A DNA stretch of 64,000 nucleotides from Anaerolineae bacterium (lineage in GTDB: Bacteria; Chloroflexota; Anaerolineae; 4572-78; J111): positions 194,449 to 258,448 of the forward strand of contig JAHDWA010000007.1 of assembly GCA_023382535.1 (NCBI GenBank). The letters are read 5' to 3'. The notes below the pieces were generated by a model. That model worked only from the letters and a program-made list of their open reading frames with translations. It had not been told where the DNA came from and did no database searches. The position numbers and the translations under genes are program-made. Of the stretch, positions 46,128 to 54,503 are shown in pieces (position 1 is the stretch's first letter; every line of letters starts with the position of its first letter).

Positions 46128-46631
46128 GTGACTAATCTGACCGAAGAAGTTGTTGACAGCCGGGCATTTCGTAACACAATTGGTTTATTTGCCACCGGGG
46201 TGACAGTTGTAGCGGTTGAAGCTGAGGGTGAGGTTTACGGGATGACTGCCAATGCAGTCACTTCTGTTTCATTAGAACCGATGCTGGTGTTGGTTTGTGT
46301 GCAAAAAGAAGCGCACTTGATGAGTTTCCTCCGCCAGGCCGATAGATTTTCAATCAATATTTTAAGCGAACAGCAGCAGGATTTGTCCACTTACTTTGCC
46401 CATATGTGGCCCCATCCCGAGCCTCCCGCTTTTACGTTTATCCCTTGGCTGGGCGGTCCGCGCCTGGAAGGGGCTATTGGAGCGATTGCCTGCCGGACCA
46501 GGGAATTTTTGGAAGGCGGCGACCATTGGATTGTTGTTGGCCAAGTCATCGGGCTGTACCGAGCCGAAAACCCGGCTAACCCGCTGCTGTACTATCGCGG
46601 TCAGTATCGGCGTATCCTGGATGGGCGCTGA
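46128..46631 (+). CDS. flavin reductase-like (FMN-binding split-barrel) protein
   Basis: 167 residues, GTG start with AGAGGAAAA before it. The sequence shows the flavin reductase domain: FRNTIGLFATGVTVVAVE, GMTANAVTSVSLEPMLVLVCVQK and FSINILSEQQQDLSTYFA, followed by a C-terminal ACRTREFLEGGDHWIVVGQV and YYRGQYR. Members use NAD(P)H to reduce FMN or FAD, often for a partner monooxygenase. None is encoded next to it. It has its own promoter and is the only plus-strand gene between two minus-strand operons. Confidence 0.88.
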   Translation: MTNLTEEVVDSRAFRNTIGLFATGVTVVAVEAEGEVYGMTANAVTSVSLEPMLVLVCVQKEAHLMSFLRQADRFSINILSEQQQDLSTYFAHMWPHPEPPAFTFIPWLGGPRLEGAIGAIACRTREFLEGGDHWIVVGQVIGLYRAENPANPLLYYRGQYRRILDGR

Positions 46632-46730
46632 ATAGCTAATCACTGTTTGGGTCGGCGGGTGGTTGAGTCCTGCGGGTGCTGGTTTGAACCAAAATGCCGA
46701 CCACAAATGTTAATCATCAGCGCCGTTCCT

Positions 46731-47114
46731 TCAAAGAGATGCCCGTAACTCTTTGGCCAGCTCGTACAGCCGGGTGAAACCAAAGGGCTTGGTTAACACA
46801 AAATCTGCTTGATGCTCAAGGGTTTCAGCCCTTATTAAGTCCGCAGTCGCTAAGATTACCCGAGTCTTGGTTAATCGTTGTTCAGTACGAATGTGGCGAA
46901 GGATTTCGACCCCGGAAACAAAAGGTAAGTGTAAATCCAAGAGAACAAGCGCCGGAGTCACAACTGCCAGCCGGTCCAGAGCTGTTTGACCATCGTAGAT
47001 GACTTCAGTTTCAAATTCAGCCTGCTCTATTGCTATCTTGAATACCTCCGCCACAGACTCATTATCTTCAACAATGAAGGCTAACGGGTTTTTAGCTGCC
47101 GGACGCTCTACCAT
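46731..47114 (-). CDS. single-domain response regulator
   Basis: 127 residues from ATG 47114, with GGAGAAATAACC before it; an in-frame start at 47135 lies inside the upstream gene. It is a lone receiver domain with acidic Glu16/Asp17 (IVEDN), phosphoacceptor Asp60 (LVLLDLHLP), Thr/Ala switch region (ILATAD) and Lys in LTKPFG. It has no output domain. It lies two bases after the sensor kinase gene and is surely its partner, acting either by protein contact or as a phosphate relay. Confidence 0.9.
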   Translation of the reverse strand: MVERPAAKNPLAFIVEDNESVAEVFKIAIEQAEFETEVIYDGQTALDRLAVVTPALVLLDLHLPFVSGVEILRHIRTEQRLTKTRVILATADLIRAETLEHQADFVLTKPFGFTRLYELAKELRASL

Positions 47115-47116
47115 GG

Positions 47117-48577
47117 TTATTTCTCCGCTATACATTCTAGGGGAAATGTTAGGGTAAAAGTGCTTCCTCGTCCTATCTCACTTTCCAAAGCAATCTGACC
47201 CCCCATCAGGGTGGTCAACTGCTTGACAATAGACAAGCCTAGCCCGGCGCCACTGTATTTCCGGGTAGTAGAGCCGTCCACTTGTCTAAAAGGCTCGAAG
47301 ATGTAGGATTGAGCCTCAGCGGGAATGCCAGAACCGGTATCGGAGACTTGTAAGGCCCAATGGGTTGGGTTGGGTTGGAAAAAGCACACCTTTACCCCGC
47401 CGGTTTGGGTAAATTTGATAGCATTACTGATCAGATTGACCAGGATTTGTTGAAGACGAACCTTATCACCGATCAAAGTAGCCGGCATATCAGGAGCGAT
47501 TGTCGTGTTTAAGCTTAACCCTTTGGTTTGGGCCAGGATATTAATTTTGGATAACGTGCCTTCAACAAGCTCCGCCAGAGGAAAGGGACTTACGTTAAGT
47601 TTTAACCTCCCGGCGTCGAGTTGAGCCTGATCGAGCAATTCGTTGACTAAGTTGGTCAGAGAATGGGTGCTGCCCATAATCTCCCTCGTGACCTGTTTTT
47701 GCTTGTCTAAAAGAGGGCCGTAGATACCGAGTTGCAGCATTTCGGTAAAGCCCAGGATTACGCCGAGGGGCGTTCGAAGTTCATGGCTGACTTTAGCCAG
47801 GAGTTCGGTTTTTAGGCGGCTGGCCGCCAGAGCCTGGTCGCGGGCCAGAGCAAGCTCGCTGGTGCGCTCAGCGACACGATATTCTAATAAGTCCCGTTGG
47901 TGCTCCACCTGATTAACGGCCAGCCGTTCGCGCTGCCAGGCAATGTCAAAATCACGAAGGAGCACATAGAGGGCAGCCATCACCAAACCGGTGGTCAGCA
48001 GGAAGTTGATGCAAATGAAGATTACGGCTTCCGTAGTCAGGAAGCCGGAATCTACATGACTGCCGGCTATAGGCTCAAATTGGCCGGTACTTATTTGCCA
48101 GCCGATAATAGCCAGGGTCAGTACACTCAAACCGATCGCTCCTAACCCGGCCCACGCGCCGAGCAGCATAAGTGCGACAACGGCAAAGCCAAAGAGAAAC
48201 ACCCGCGCATCCTCGCCCAGGCCGTAGTTGACCAGATCAAGCACGGCCACTCCATACCCACTCAGTAGAAACAGGCTGGCTCTCAGCCGGTAATCAATCC
48301 GGCGGTTAACAGCGCCGACCAAAACTGCTACCAGCGAAGCGAAATAAATGGTGATGGAAATCCACTGCTCATCCCTGACCAATCTGGGCAGGAGATTAAG
48401 TAGACTGCACAAACCAAGCCCGGCTGTTGCTCGCAGCATTGCCGTCAGAATACGCTCGCGGCCCTGGCGAAGAATAATGCTTTGATTGGCATGGAGCGGC
48501 AAGTCGGTCTTGGGAGGTGGAAATAAAAGATGATCAAACTGCTTGAAGAAATTGGTCGAGATTCGAGGTAGTTTCAT
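47117..48577 (-). CDS. membrane sensor histidine kinase
   Basis: 486 residues. Six hydrophobic segments between about residues 45 and 210 form a membrane input domain without a large outer loop (LGLCSLLNLLPRLV, ITIYFASLVAVLVGAV, LFLLSGYGVAVLDLVNYG, FLFGFAVVALMLLGAWAGLG, IGLSVLTLAIIGWQI, AVIFICINFLLTTGLVMAALYV). A coiled coil leads to HisKA with the His of [17 protein letters not shown] and HATPase (NLISNAIKFTQ, DTGSGIPAE, GAGLGLSIV). On the minus strand a TATAAT at 48674-48669 lies about 90 bases before the start. It pairs with the receiver encoded directly downstream. Confidence 0.9.
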   Translation of the reverse strand: MKLPRISTNFFKQFDHLLFPPPKTDLPLHANQSIILRQGRERILTAMLRATAGLGLCSLLNLLPRLVRDEQWISITIYFASLVAVLVGAVNRRIDYRLRASLFLLSGYGVAVLDLVNYGLGEDARVFLFGFAVVALMLLGAWAGLGAIGLSVLTLAIIGWQISTGQFEPIAGSHVDSGFLTTEAVIFICINFLLTTGLVMAALYVLLRDFDIAWQRERLAVNQVEHQRDLLEYRVAERTSELALARDQALAASRLKTELLAKVSHELRTPLGVILGFTEMLQLGIYGPLLDKQKQVTREIMGSTHSLTNLVNELLDQAQLDAGRLKLNVSPFPLAELVEGTLSKINILAQTKGLSLNTTIAPDMPATLIGDKVRLQQILVNLISNAIKFTQTGGVKVCFFQPNPTHWALQVSDTGSGIPAEAQSYIFEPFRQVDGSTTRKYSGAGLGLSIVKQLTTLMGGQIALESEIGRGSTFTLTFPLECIAEK

Positions 48578-48785
48578 AGTTAGTTAGTAAGGTGAAAGCC
48601 TAGCCGTCTGGGGTGGTGCGGCGTTACAGATATAAGCAACGAGGATAACCCTTCTAAGGGCTTAGGTAATTATATCCATTGTAGACGAGAGTGAAGCTCT
48701 TGTCCAGACAGAAAGAGGTACTTTTTCTGCTTTTGCTGGGGGTACGGATAGAAATGAAGGGTAAAGCCATGTACTTGTTAGATTT

Positions 48786-48813
48786 TTGACAAAAATAATT
48801 TCCGTGGAATAAT
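48786..48813 (+). promoter_or_regulatory. sigma70-like promoter of the lipase-like lipoprotein gene
   Basis: TTGACA (48786-48791), a 16-base spacer and AATAAT (48808-48813, five of six consensus bases). The ATG follows 41 bases later. The intergenic region 48578-48854 otherwise holds the divergent kinase promoter. Confidence 0.5.
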
Positions 48814-48854
48814 AGGCAACCGATTGTCAACGATAGTTTTACAGATATAGCTTC

Positions 48855-50351
48855 ATGAAAGTTCGCCAACAAATTCATAGCGTATTGCTGCTGATTATTC
48901 TGGTCAGCATCGCATGCACTATTCGGATGCCGGAAAACATGGCCCGGTACGCCACGCCAAGTCCCGGTGTACTGACCGAGCCCACTGTTGTCCAATCTGC
49001 CAACCCTGAAGTCGTTGCTACCTCGGTGATAAGCAATGCACTCGAGCTGACCACACCTGAGGTTGAGCCGTCGCCTACCCCTCCTGCTGTCGCCCTCATC
49101 GAGCCTCCCTCCACCCCCTCTACCCTCGATATTGAACCACCTGTGCCTGCCGCTTTAGCCGAACTGACCGTTGACTCGCTGGTCAAGGAAGCGCAGTTTG
49201 CAACCACCGTTTCCGTTGAAACCATCAATCAGCTTCAGGCCAAATTTTATCCGGCCAACAACCAGGTGCCGGCGCAATTCGCAGTTGACCGCTTTAAGGT
49301 ACGTTTCAAGAGTAGAAATGAAATGGGGCATTGGGTTTCGATCCGCGCCGAGATGTTTGTGCCCAGAGTAGATACCCCGGCTGAGTTTCCGCTCTTTGTC
49401 TACGGGGCAGGCACAACGGGGATCAGCAATCTATGCGCGCCGCTGGATGAGGATAGTCGCGGGCGCAACTGGGGCCAATACCAAATCCATCTGCTCTCCT
49501 ACGCCGCCCAAGGTTTCATCACCGTCTTGCCCCACTGGCAAGGCTATGATGATCAAACCCGCAAACACAATTATTTTATTGCCCAGCTCGAAGCCTCGAT
49601 CCTGCTTGATGCGACGCGGGCCACCTATGAGCTGTTCAACAAAAACCTGCTGGCCAACGTTCTGGCGCGACCTGCCCAGGCAGTCTTTTACGGGGGTTAC
49701 TCGCAAGGCGGGCATGGCGCTTTCGCCGCGCTGGATGAGGCCAGCAGCTACGCGCCGGAGTTGCCGATCAGGGGTGTGGTTGGCCACGCTACTGCACCCA
49801 ATGTTGAAGCTCTGCTGCGCGAACGGCCGCCGCTCGCCCCCTACATTGTTTATGCTTATCTCAACTATTATGGGGATGAGGTGATCAGTCCCGAAGCTGT
49901 GTTTTTACCCAATTGGGTGCCCACCTTTTTTAGCGATGCTTCAACTAAATGTGTGGATGAGGCGTATGAGTATTATCCCGCAGACCCGAAGCTGCTCTAC
50001 CGGCCGGAATTTTTCGAGTCGTTGTACGGCGACCGGCTCGCCGAAAGATATCCAGCCTTCAAAGAAGCACTTGAACTTAATTATGTGGGCAACTCGCCCG
50101 ACACGAGCGTGCCGGTTGTTCTATTCCACGGAGAGACGGATACCATTGTTACCCCGGAAACTCACGAGGGCTTTGTCGCTCGTTTGTGCAACCTGGGCAA
50201 AAACGTCAACTACAAGCTTTACCCAGAGGTAAACCACTTCCGAACACGTCAAGCCAGCTTTACCGATTCGGTCGCCTGGATGCGTAACGTCTTGAACGGG
50301 CAGCTCCCCGCGTCGCAGTGTTCAGACTTTTTCAACAGTAAATTTCAATAA
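48855..50351 (+). CDS. secreted lipase-like alpha/beta hydrolase lipoprotein
   Basis: 498 residues. A lipoprotein signal (VLLLIILVSIAC, Cys21) is followed by a Pro/Ser/Thr/Glu-rich linker to about residue 100, then an alpha/beta hydrolase resembling secretory (fungal LIP-type) lipases. The likely triad is Ser283 (GGYSQGGHGAF), Asp429 (HGETDTIVTPE) and His461 (EVNHFR). Related phrases, such as YGAGTTG, LCAPLDEDSRGRNWG and GYDDQTR, recur in the C-terminal half of the protein encoded at 51918-54275, so the two are paralogues. It would be anchored on the outer side and hydrolyse an ester. Confidence 0.82.
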   Translation: MKVRQQIHSVLLLIILVSIACTIRMPENMARYATPSPGVLTEPTVVQSANPEVVATSVISNALELTTPEVEPSPTPPAVALIEPPSTPSTLDIEPPVPAALAELTVDSLVKEAQFATTVSVETINQLQAKFYPANNQVPAQFAVDRFKVRFKSRNEMGHWVSIRAEMFVPRVDTPAEFPLFVYGAGTTGISNLCAPLDEDSRGRNWGQYQIHLLSYAAQGFITVLPHWQGYDDQTRKHNYFIAQLEASILLDATRATYELFNKNLLANVLARPAQAVFYGGYSQGGHGAFAALDEASSYAPELPIRGVVGHATAPNVEALLRERPPLAPYIVYAYLNYYGDEVISPEAVFLPNWVPTFFSDASTKCVDEAYEYYPADPKLLYRPEFFESLYGDRLAERYPAFKEALELNYVGNSPDTSVPVVLFHGETDTIVTPETHEGFVARLCNLGKNVNYKLYPEVNHFRTRQASFTDSVAWMRNVLNGQLPASQCSDFFNSKFQ

Positions 50352-50364
50352 TAGACGGGGTTAA

Positions 50365-50443
50365 GGTGACAGGCACTTATCGGACTTTAGGTCTATTTGA
50401 ACAAAGAGTGCCTGTATTAGTGTTGAAAAGTGCCTGTCACCTG
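50365..50443. repeat. 79 bp MITE-like element, copy B
   Basis: AGGTGACAGGCACTT (50365-50379) and its complement (50429-50443) are the same perfect 15 bp terminal inverted repeats as at 8953-9034. Read on the opposite strand the cores match as well, apart from a stretch where this copy has an additional partial GTGCCTGT. It lies between converging genes, only nine bases before the end of the MBOAT gene, and might serve as a two-way terminator-like hairpin. Confidence 0.75.
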
Positions 50444-50451
50444 GTTTCTTG

Positions 50452-51909
50452 TTAAAACTGGGCATAGATAAAGGGGATTTCCTCGGCGATACCCAGGTTC
50501 ATAATAGCCAGGGCCAGGCCGAGGTAAGCCGCCCAGCGAAACCAGAAGGGTCGCTGCCAGAAGGTAGGCGCGTGCCACTGCCGCTCCTGAATCCACTGGA
50601 CTATCACCAGGATAAGAATTAAGCCCAGTGACAGGGCCATTTCCTGGGCCGGGTTGTCAATCACGCTGGCCCAGGGCGCATTGAGTTCGGCGAAGTTAGT
50701 TAAAGACCCTAAGTTTTGGAGCAGCAGAAACGCATCGGTGATGGAATTAGCTCTAAAGAAGACCCAGGCCAGGCAGACCAGGTTGAAGGTGATAAACCCA
50801 CTTAACATGGCTTGCATGACAGGCTTCTGGCCAAGCCCCAGGCGGTAGGCCAGTTTACTCCTCTGACCCCTGGTTGCCACCTCTCCGATCATATACAGGC
50901 CGTGCAGGCCACCCCAAATCACAAAGGTCCAGGCCGCGCCATGCCACAAACCGCTGACCAGAAAGACAATCATCAAGTTCAAGTACCAGCGCGGCACGGA
51001 GACTCTGTTCCCTCCCAGGGGAATATATAAATAATCCCTAAACCAGCTAGACAAAGAAATATGCCAGCGCCGCCAGAATTCTGAGGGTGATCGGGCAAAG
51101 TAGGGCCGCCTGAAGTTTTCCATCAGGTCAAAACCCATCACCCGGGCCGCGCCGATGGCAATATTGGAATAGCCGGCAAAGTCGCAGTAAATTTGGAAAG
51201 CAAAAAAATAGGTGGCCAATAAGACCGGCCAGCCTGTCCATTCCGAGGGATTGTTATAGACGGCATTAACATAGAGTCCCAGCCGGTCGGCGATAACCAC
51301 CTTTTGGAACATGCCCCACAACATCAGGCGTAAGCCACTGCTGACCCGCGCCTCGTCAAATTCAAATTTTTCATAAAACTGCGGCAGCAGATGGGGGGCG
51401 CGATTAATCGGACCGGCCACCAATTGCGGGAAAAAGGCGGCAAACAACGCATAGCGTCCCAGATGCCGTTCCGGTTCCAGCTTGCCGCGGTAGACGTCAA
51501 TGACGTAGCCAAGGGTTTGAAACGTGTAAAACGATATTCCGATTGGCAGCAGCGCCTGGAACATCGGTACATCGTAGACGAGATTGAACTGGTTAAAGGC
51601 GGTTCTGAGACTGTCGTTGACAAAATTGAAATATTTAAAGGCAAATAAAATGCCCAGATTGGCGCACAAGCCAATAATCAGAAGGGCGCTGCGCCGGGCT
51701 TGATGCTCCGCCTTGAAAATTGAAATGGCAGTGATGTAGCTGATCAGGGTCGCCGCCATGAGGAGGAAGATATACTCCAGCTTCCAGGCCGCATAGAAAT
51801 AGTAACTGGCTGCCAGCAGCAGCACCCAGCGGGTGCGATAAGGACAGGCAAAATAAAGCCCGACGACGATCGGGAAAAAAATCAGAAATTCTATGGAGTT
51901 GAAAAGCAT
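50452..51909 (-). CDS. MBOAT-family O-acyltransferase (AlgI-like)
   Basis: 485 residues with about 10-12 membrane helices. The start MLFNSIEFLIFFPIVVGLYF, FFPQLVAGPINR, the FRRPYFARSPSEFWRRWHISLSSWFRDYLYIPLGG signature (read in parts) and the active-site His in SGLWHGAAWTFVIWGGLHGL are all typical of AlgI/DltB-like membrane-bound O-acyltransferases. They move an acyl group from a cytoplasmic donor across the membrane to a polysaccharide, usually with an SGNH-type partner such as AlgX/AlgJ or PatB. The next gene upstream, eight bases away, encodes an SGNH-domain protein, which fits this pairing. Confidence 0.92.
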   Translation of the reverse strand: MLFNSIEFLIFFPIVVGLYFACPYRTRWVLLLAASYYFYAAWKLEYIFLLMAATLISYITAISIFKAEHQARRSALLIIGLCANLGILFAFKYFNFVNDSLRTAFNQFNLVYDVPMFQALLPIGISFYTFQTLGYVIDVYRGKLEPERHLGRYALFAAFFPQLVAGPINRAPHLLPQFYEKFEFDEARVSSGLRLMLWGMFQKVVIADRLGLYVNAVYNNPSEWTGWPVLLATYFFAFQIYCDFAGYSNIAIGAARVMGFDLMENFRRPYFARSPSEFWRRWHISLSSWFRDYLYIPLGGNRVSVPRWYLNLMIVFLVSGLWHGAAWTFVIWGGLHGLYMIGEVATRGQRSKLAYRLGLGQKPVMQAMLSGFITFNLVCLAWVFFRANSITDAFLLLQNLGSLTNFAELNAPWASVIDNPAQEMALSLGLILILVIVQWIQERQWHAPTFWQRPFWFRWAAYLGLALAIMNLGIAEEIPFIYAQF

Positions 51910-51917
51910 GGCTGTCT

Positions 51918-54275
51918 CTATTCGCTGGTCAGGTTAGCGCAGTTCGACTCAGGCAAGTTGCCGCTGGCTACACTTTCTATCCAGTTGATGGTATCTCTAA
52001 AACTGGCCCGCCGGATATTGGGGTGACTCACCGCCGGATAGCTGAGGTAGGTAACATGGGCGCCGGCCTGACACAGGCTGGCAGCAAATTGTATTTGGCT
52101 GGGCGGCGTCACAATCTGGTCGGCTGTGCCCTGGAGAATGAGCACCGGGATTTCAATCCCGTCTCGCGCCAAGCCGGCGGCATTATCGTCAAGCGCTGCT
52201 TTGAAAGCCGGGACAACAGCTTGCAAGCGGCCGGCGTAGAGCGCGTCTATAAATTCGGGGCGATACATTTGCCGGGCGCTGTGGCCGTAGTAGGCAAAGA
52301 TATTATCAACACAGCGGGTCATTACATCGGCTTCAAAGCTGGCCAGCCAGCGATCCTGGAAAATATCGGCCGGATCAACTACCTCGGGGCCGTAAAAGTT
52401 ACGGTAGGTCTGCACGATGTAAGGGGTGAAAATAGCGTCTTCTTTCAACAGGGTTTCGATGTTGGTAGTCGGGCCGTGACCAATGACTCCCTTAAAAGGC
52501 AACTCCGGCGCATAACTGGCCGCGAAATCCCTGGCCGCAAAAACAGCATGCCCTCCGCTGGAGTAGCCCGCCATCACCACGGCCTCCAGGGGACGGGCCG
52601 CAGCCTGGGGTGATTCTTCAAAGAAGTTGTAAGCCGCCCGCGCCGCATCGAGCAAGGCCCGCGCCTGAAACTCGGAGATAAAGTAGGGGGTCGCCTGGTT
52701 AGCCTCGTCAAAACCCTGATAGTTGGGCAAAATGCCGATCAGCCCCTGGGCGGTGTATTCAAGCATGTAGCTGTGATACGCTCCCCAGTTACTCCCGCTG
52801 GACCACTCCAGCAGCGGGGCACACTGGTCGCCCAAACCGGTAGTGCCGGGAGCGTAGAGAAAAACAGGAAAATCAGTTTCCTCGGCAACCTGCGGTACGT
52901 AGAGATTCGCTTCGACCTCGGTGACGCGCTCATTCCGGTCTACCGTTCTGTAACGCAGACGATAGACCTCAATATTGTAATTGCCAACCGGTTCAAACGT
53001 CGTCCAAAATTCAGCCGAGACAAGCTGCCCTGCCTGTTGCTCGGCCAGCGAGCGCGGGGTGGCGGTCACCGGAACAACGCGGGTAGGGGACGGCGTTGGT
53101 TGGGCGGTCGAGGCCGGTTCAGTAGGCAGTGGGGTTGGGGTTAGCGTTGGCAGCGCCGTGGAAGTGCGTGCGGCTGGGGTTGATGTGGGCGACGGTTCCG
53201 GGCTTGGAGGGCCAGGCTCATTAATGGATGAAATATGGGGCGTGGGCGCATCATCAACATAGGTTGAGGTCAACGGCTTGGGTTGAGGCGGCTCGATGGC
53301 GGCGGCCAGGACTTTAGCGATATAGGTTTTGCCGTTTTCAGTCAGGTGCTCCGTATCAATAAAATTGTAGGCTTCCAGATCAAAGACCAAGTTTAGAACA
53401 TCAACCCCTTTTCGGCGCAGGACTCGCTCAACGACGGCTGTATTCTCAGCCAATCGCTGCTGAAACTCGTCGCCAAGATGAGTTTCCCCCAACTCGTAAT
53501 TGATGGGGGTGATGTAGAAGATGGGTTTGATGCCGTTTTCCAGGAGCAAGCGGCTGGTTGTTTTCAACGACTGGATCTTGGGGTGGTGCTGATCCAGGCG
53601 GTACATGTAGTAATAAACCAGCGTCGCCTTCAACGCCTCAACTTCATCCTCGGAGGGAATGCTGGCATGGTAAGCAAAATCGTTCGGACCGGCCTCAGGC
53701 TCTGTAGTGCTGGCCCCGATCAGTTCCTCAAATTCGGCCACCTCGCCGACGGGTTGGTCGCCGTTGAAGACAGCCGCCTCTCGAAAATCGGCCTGGCTAA
53801 TCGGCGAGTCAAACAGCCCGAAGGTGCCAAACATCCGGTAAAATATGGTTGAAAGCGTTGGGCCGTAAGTCAGGATGGTTTTTTCACGCTCAAACTGGTA
53901 AGTGGGGCGCAGGTCCCATTCCGGCGAAAATGAGCGCATATTAATGGGAATGATGACGGTCTCGACCTGGGATTTGTACTTGACCAGGTAATTTACGTAG
54001 CGTTCATACAAGTCCAGGTGGTAAGCCGGATGGGCTACATCGCCAATCGTATGGCTGGGCGCCAAATCTCGTAAAATCTCCGGGATGGTCGGCTCACCTT
54101 CAGGATAAATCAGGATGCTATCACCCAGATAGACCGTATCAACCCCTGCTTGTAGCTGTTGATCTAGCGCCAGGATTTCTTTGGGCAGCTCAGGCGGGAC
54201 CATGGCCGAGACAGCTACCTGAGCCACCAGCAGCAGGGCGATGAACGCCATCAGTTTTAGGAAAAAATTCCTCAC
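51918..54275 (-). CDS. fusion of SGNH/AlgX-like domain and secreted lipase-like domain
   Basis: 785 residues, GTG start at 54275. An N-terminal signal or anchor (FFLKLMAFIALLLVAQVAVSA) leads to an SGNH-type domain with Ser53 (YLGDSILI) and the Asp307/His310 pair (DTEHLTENG). A Pro/Ser/Thr-rich linker (about residues 340-415) joins it to an alpha/beta hydrolase related to that at 48855: YAPGTTGLGDQCAPLLEWSSG, the nucleophile elbow AGYSSGGHAVFAARD, and a C-terminal LQGTADQIVTPP and AVSHPNIR giving Asp and His. It is encoded eight bases upstream of the MBOAT gene. I infer that it receives the acyl group from MBOAT and either transfers or removes it outside the cell. Confidence 0.82.
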   Translation of the reverse strand: MRNFFLKLMAFIALLLVAQVAVSAMVPPELPKEILALDQQLQAGVDTVYLGDSILIYPEGEPTIPEILRDLAPSHTIGDVAHPAYHLDLYERYVNYLVKYKSQVETVIIPINMRSFSPEWDLRPTYQFEREKTILTYGPTLSTIFYRMFGTFGLFDSPISQADFREAAVFNGDQPVGEVAEFEELIGASTTEPEAGPNDFAYHASIPSEDEVEALKATLVYYYMYRLDQHHPKIQSLKTTSRLLLENGIKPIFYITPINYELGETHLGDEFQQRLAENTAVVERVLRRKGVDVLNLVFDLEAYNFIDTEHLTENGKTYIAKVLAAAIEPPQPKPLTSTYVDDAPTPHISSINEPGPPSPEPSPTSTPAARTSTALPTLTPTPLPTEPASTAQPTPSPTRVVPVTATPRSLAEQQAGQLVSAEFWTTFEPVGNYNIEVYRLRYRTVDRNERVTEVEANLYVPQVAEETDFPVFLYAPGTTGLGDQCAPLLEWSSGSNWGAYHSYMLEYTAQGLIGILPNYQGFDEANQATPYFISEFQARALLDAARAAYNFFEESPQAAARPLEAVVMAGYSSGGHAVFAARDFAASYAPELPFKGVIGHGPTTNIETLLKEDAIFTPYIVQTYRNFYGPEVVDPADIFQDRWLASFEADVMTRCVDNIFAYYGHSARQMYRPEFIDALYAGRLQAVVPAFKAALDDNAAGLARDGIEIPVLILQGTADQIVTPPSQIQFAASLCQAGAHVTYLSYPAVSHPNIRRASFRDTINWIESVASGNLPESNCANLTSE

Positions 54276-54503
54276 CAGAGCTATCCTTTGGGCTGTGTCG
54301 AAAAGTTAGGCGAGATGTATCAGCCAATCAGCATACGGACAATAACTTTTCATCTTATATATACCCTACTATTTTTAGAATAAGCTTAAGAAGATGAAAT
54401 CTTCCCGATAAGAGCTTATTTTAGCCGTAGGGCAGGGAGATGCGGGGAATTTGAAGAACTTTGGAGCAGAGTCGCTTATAATATTTGCGGCTAACCGGCA
54501 TGC

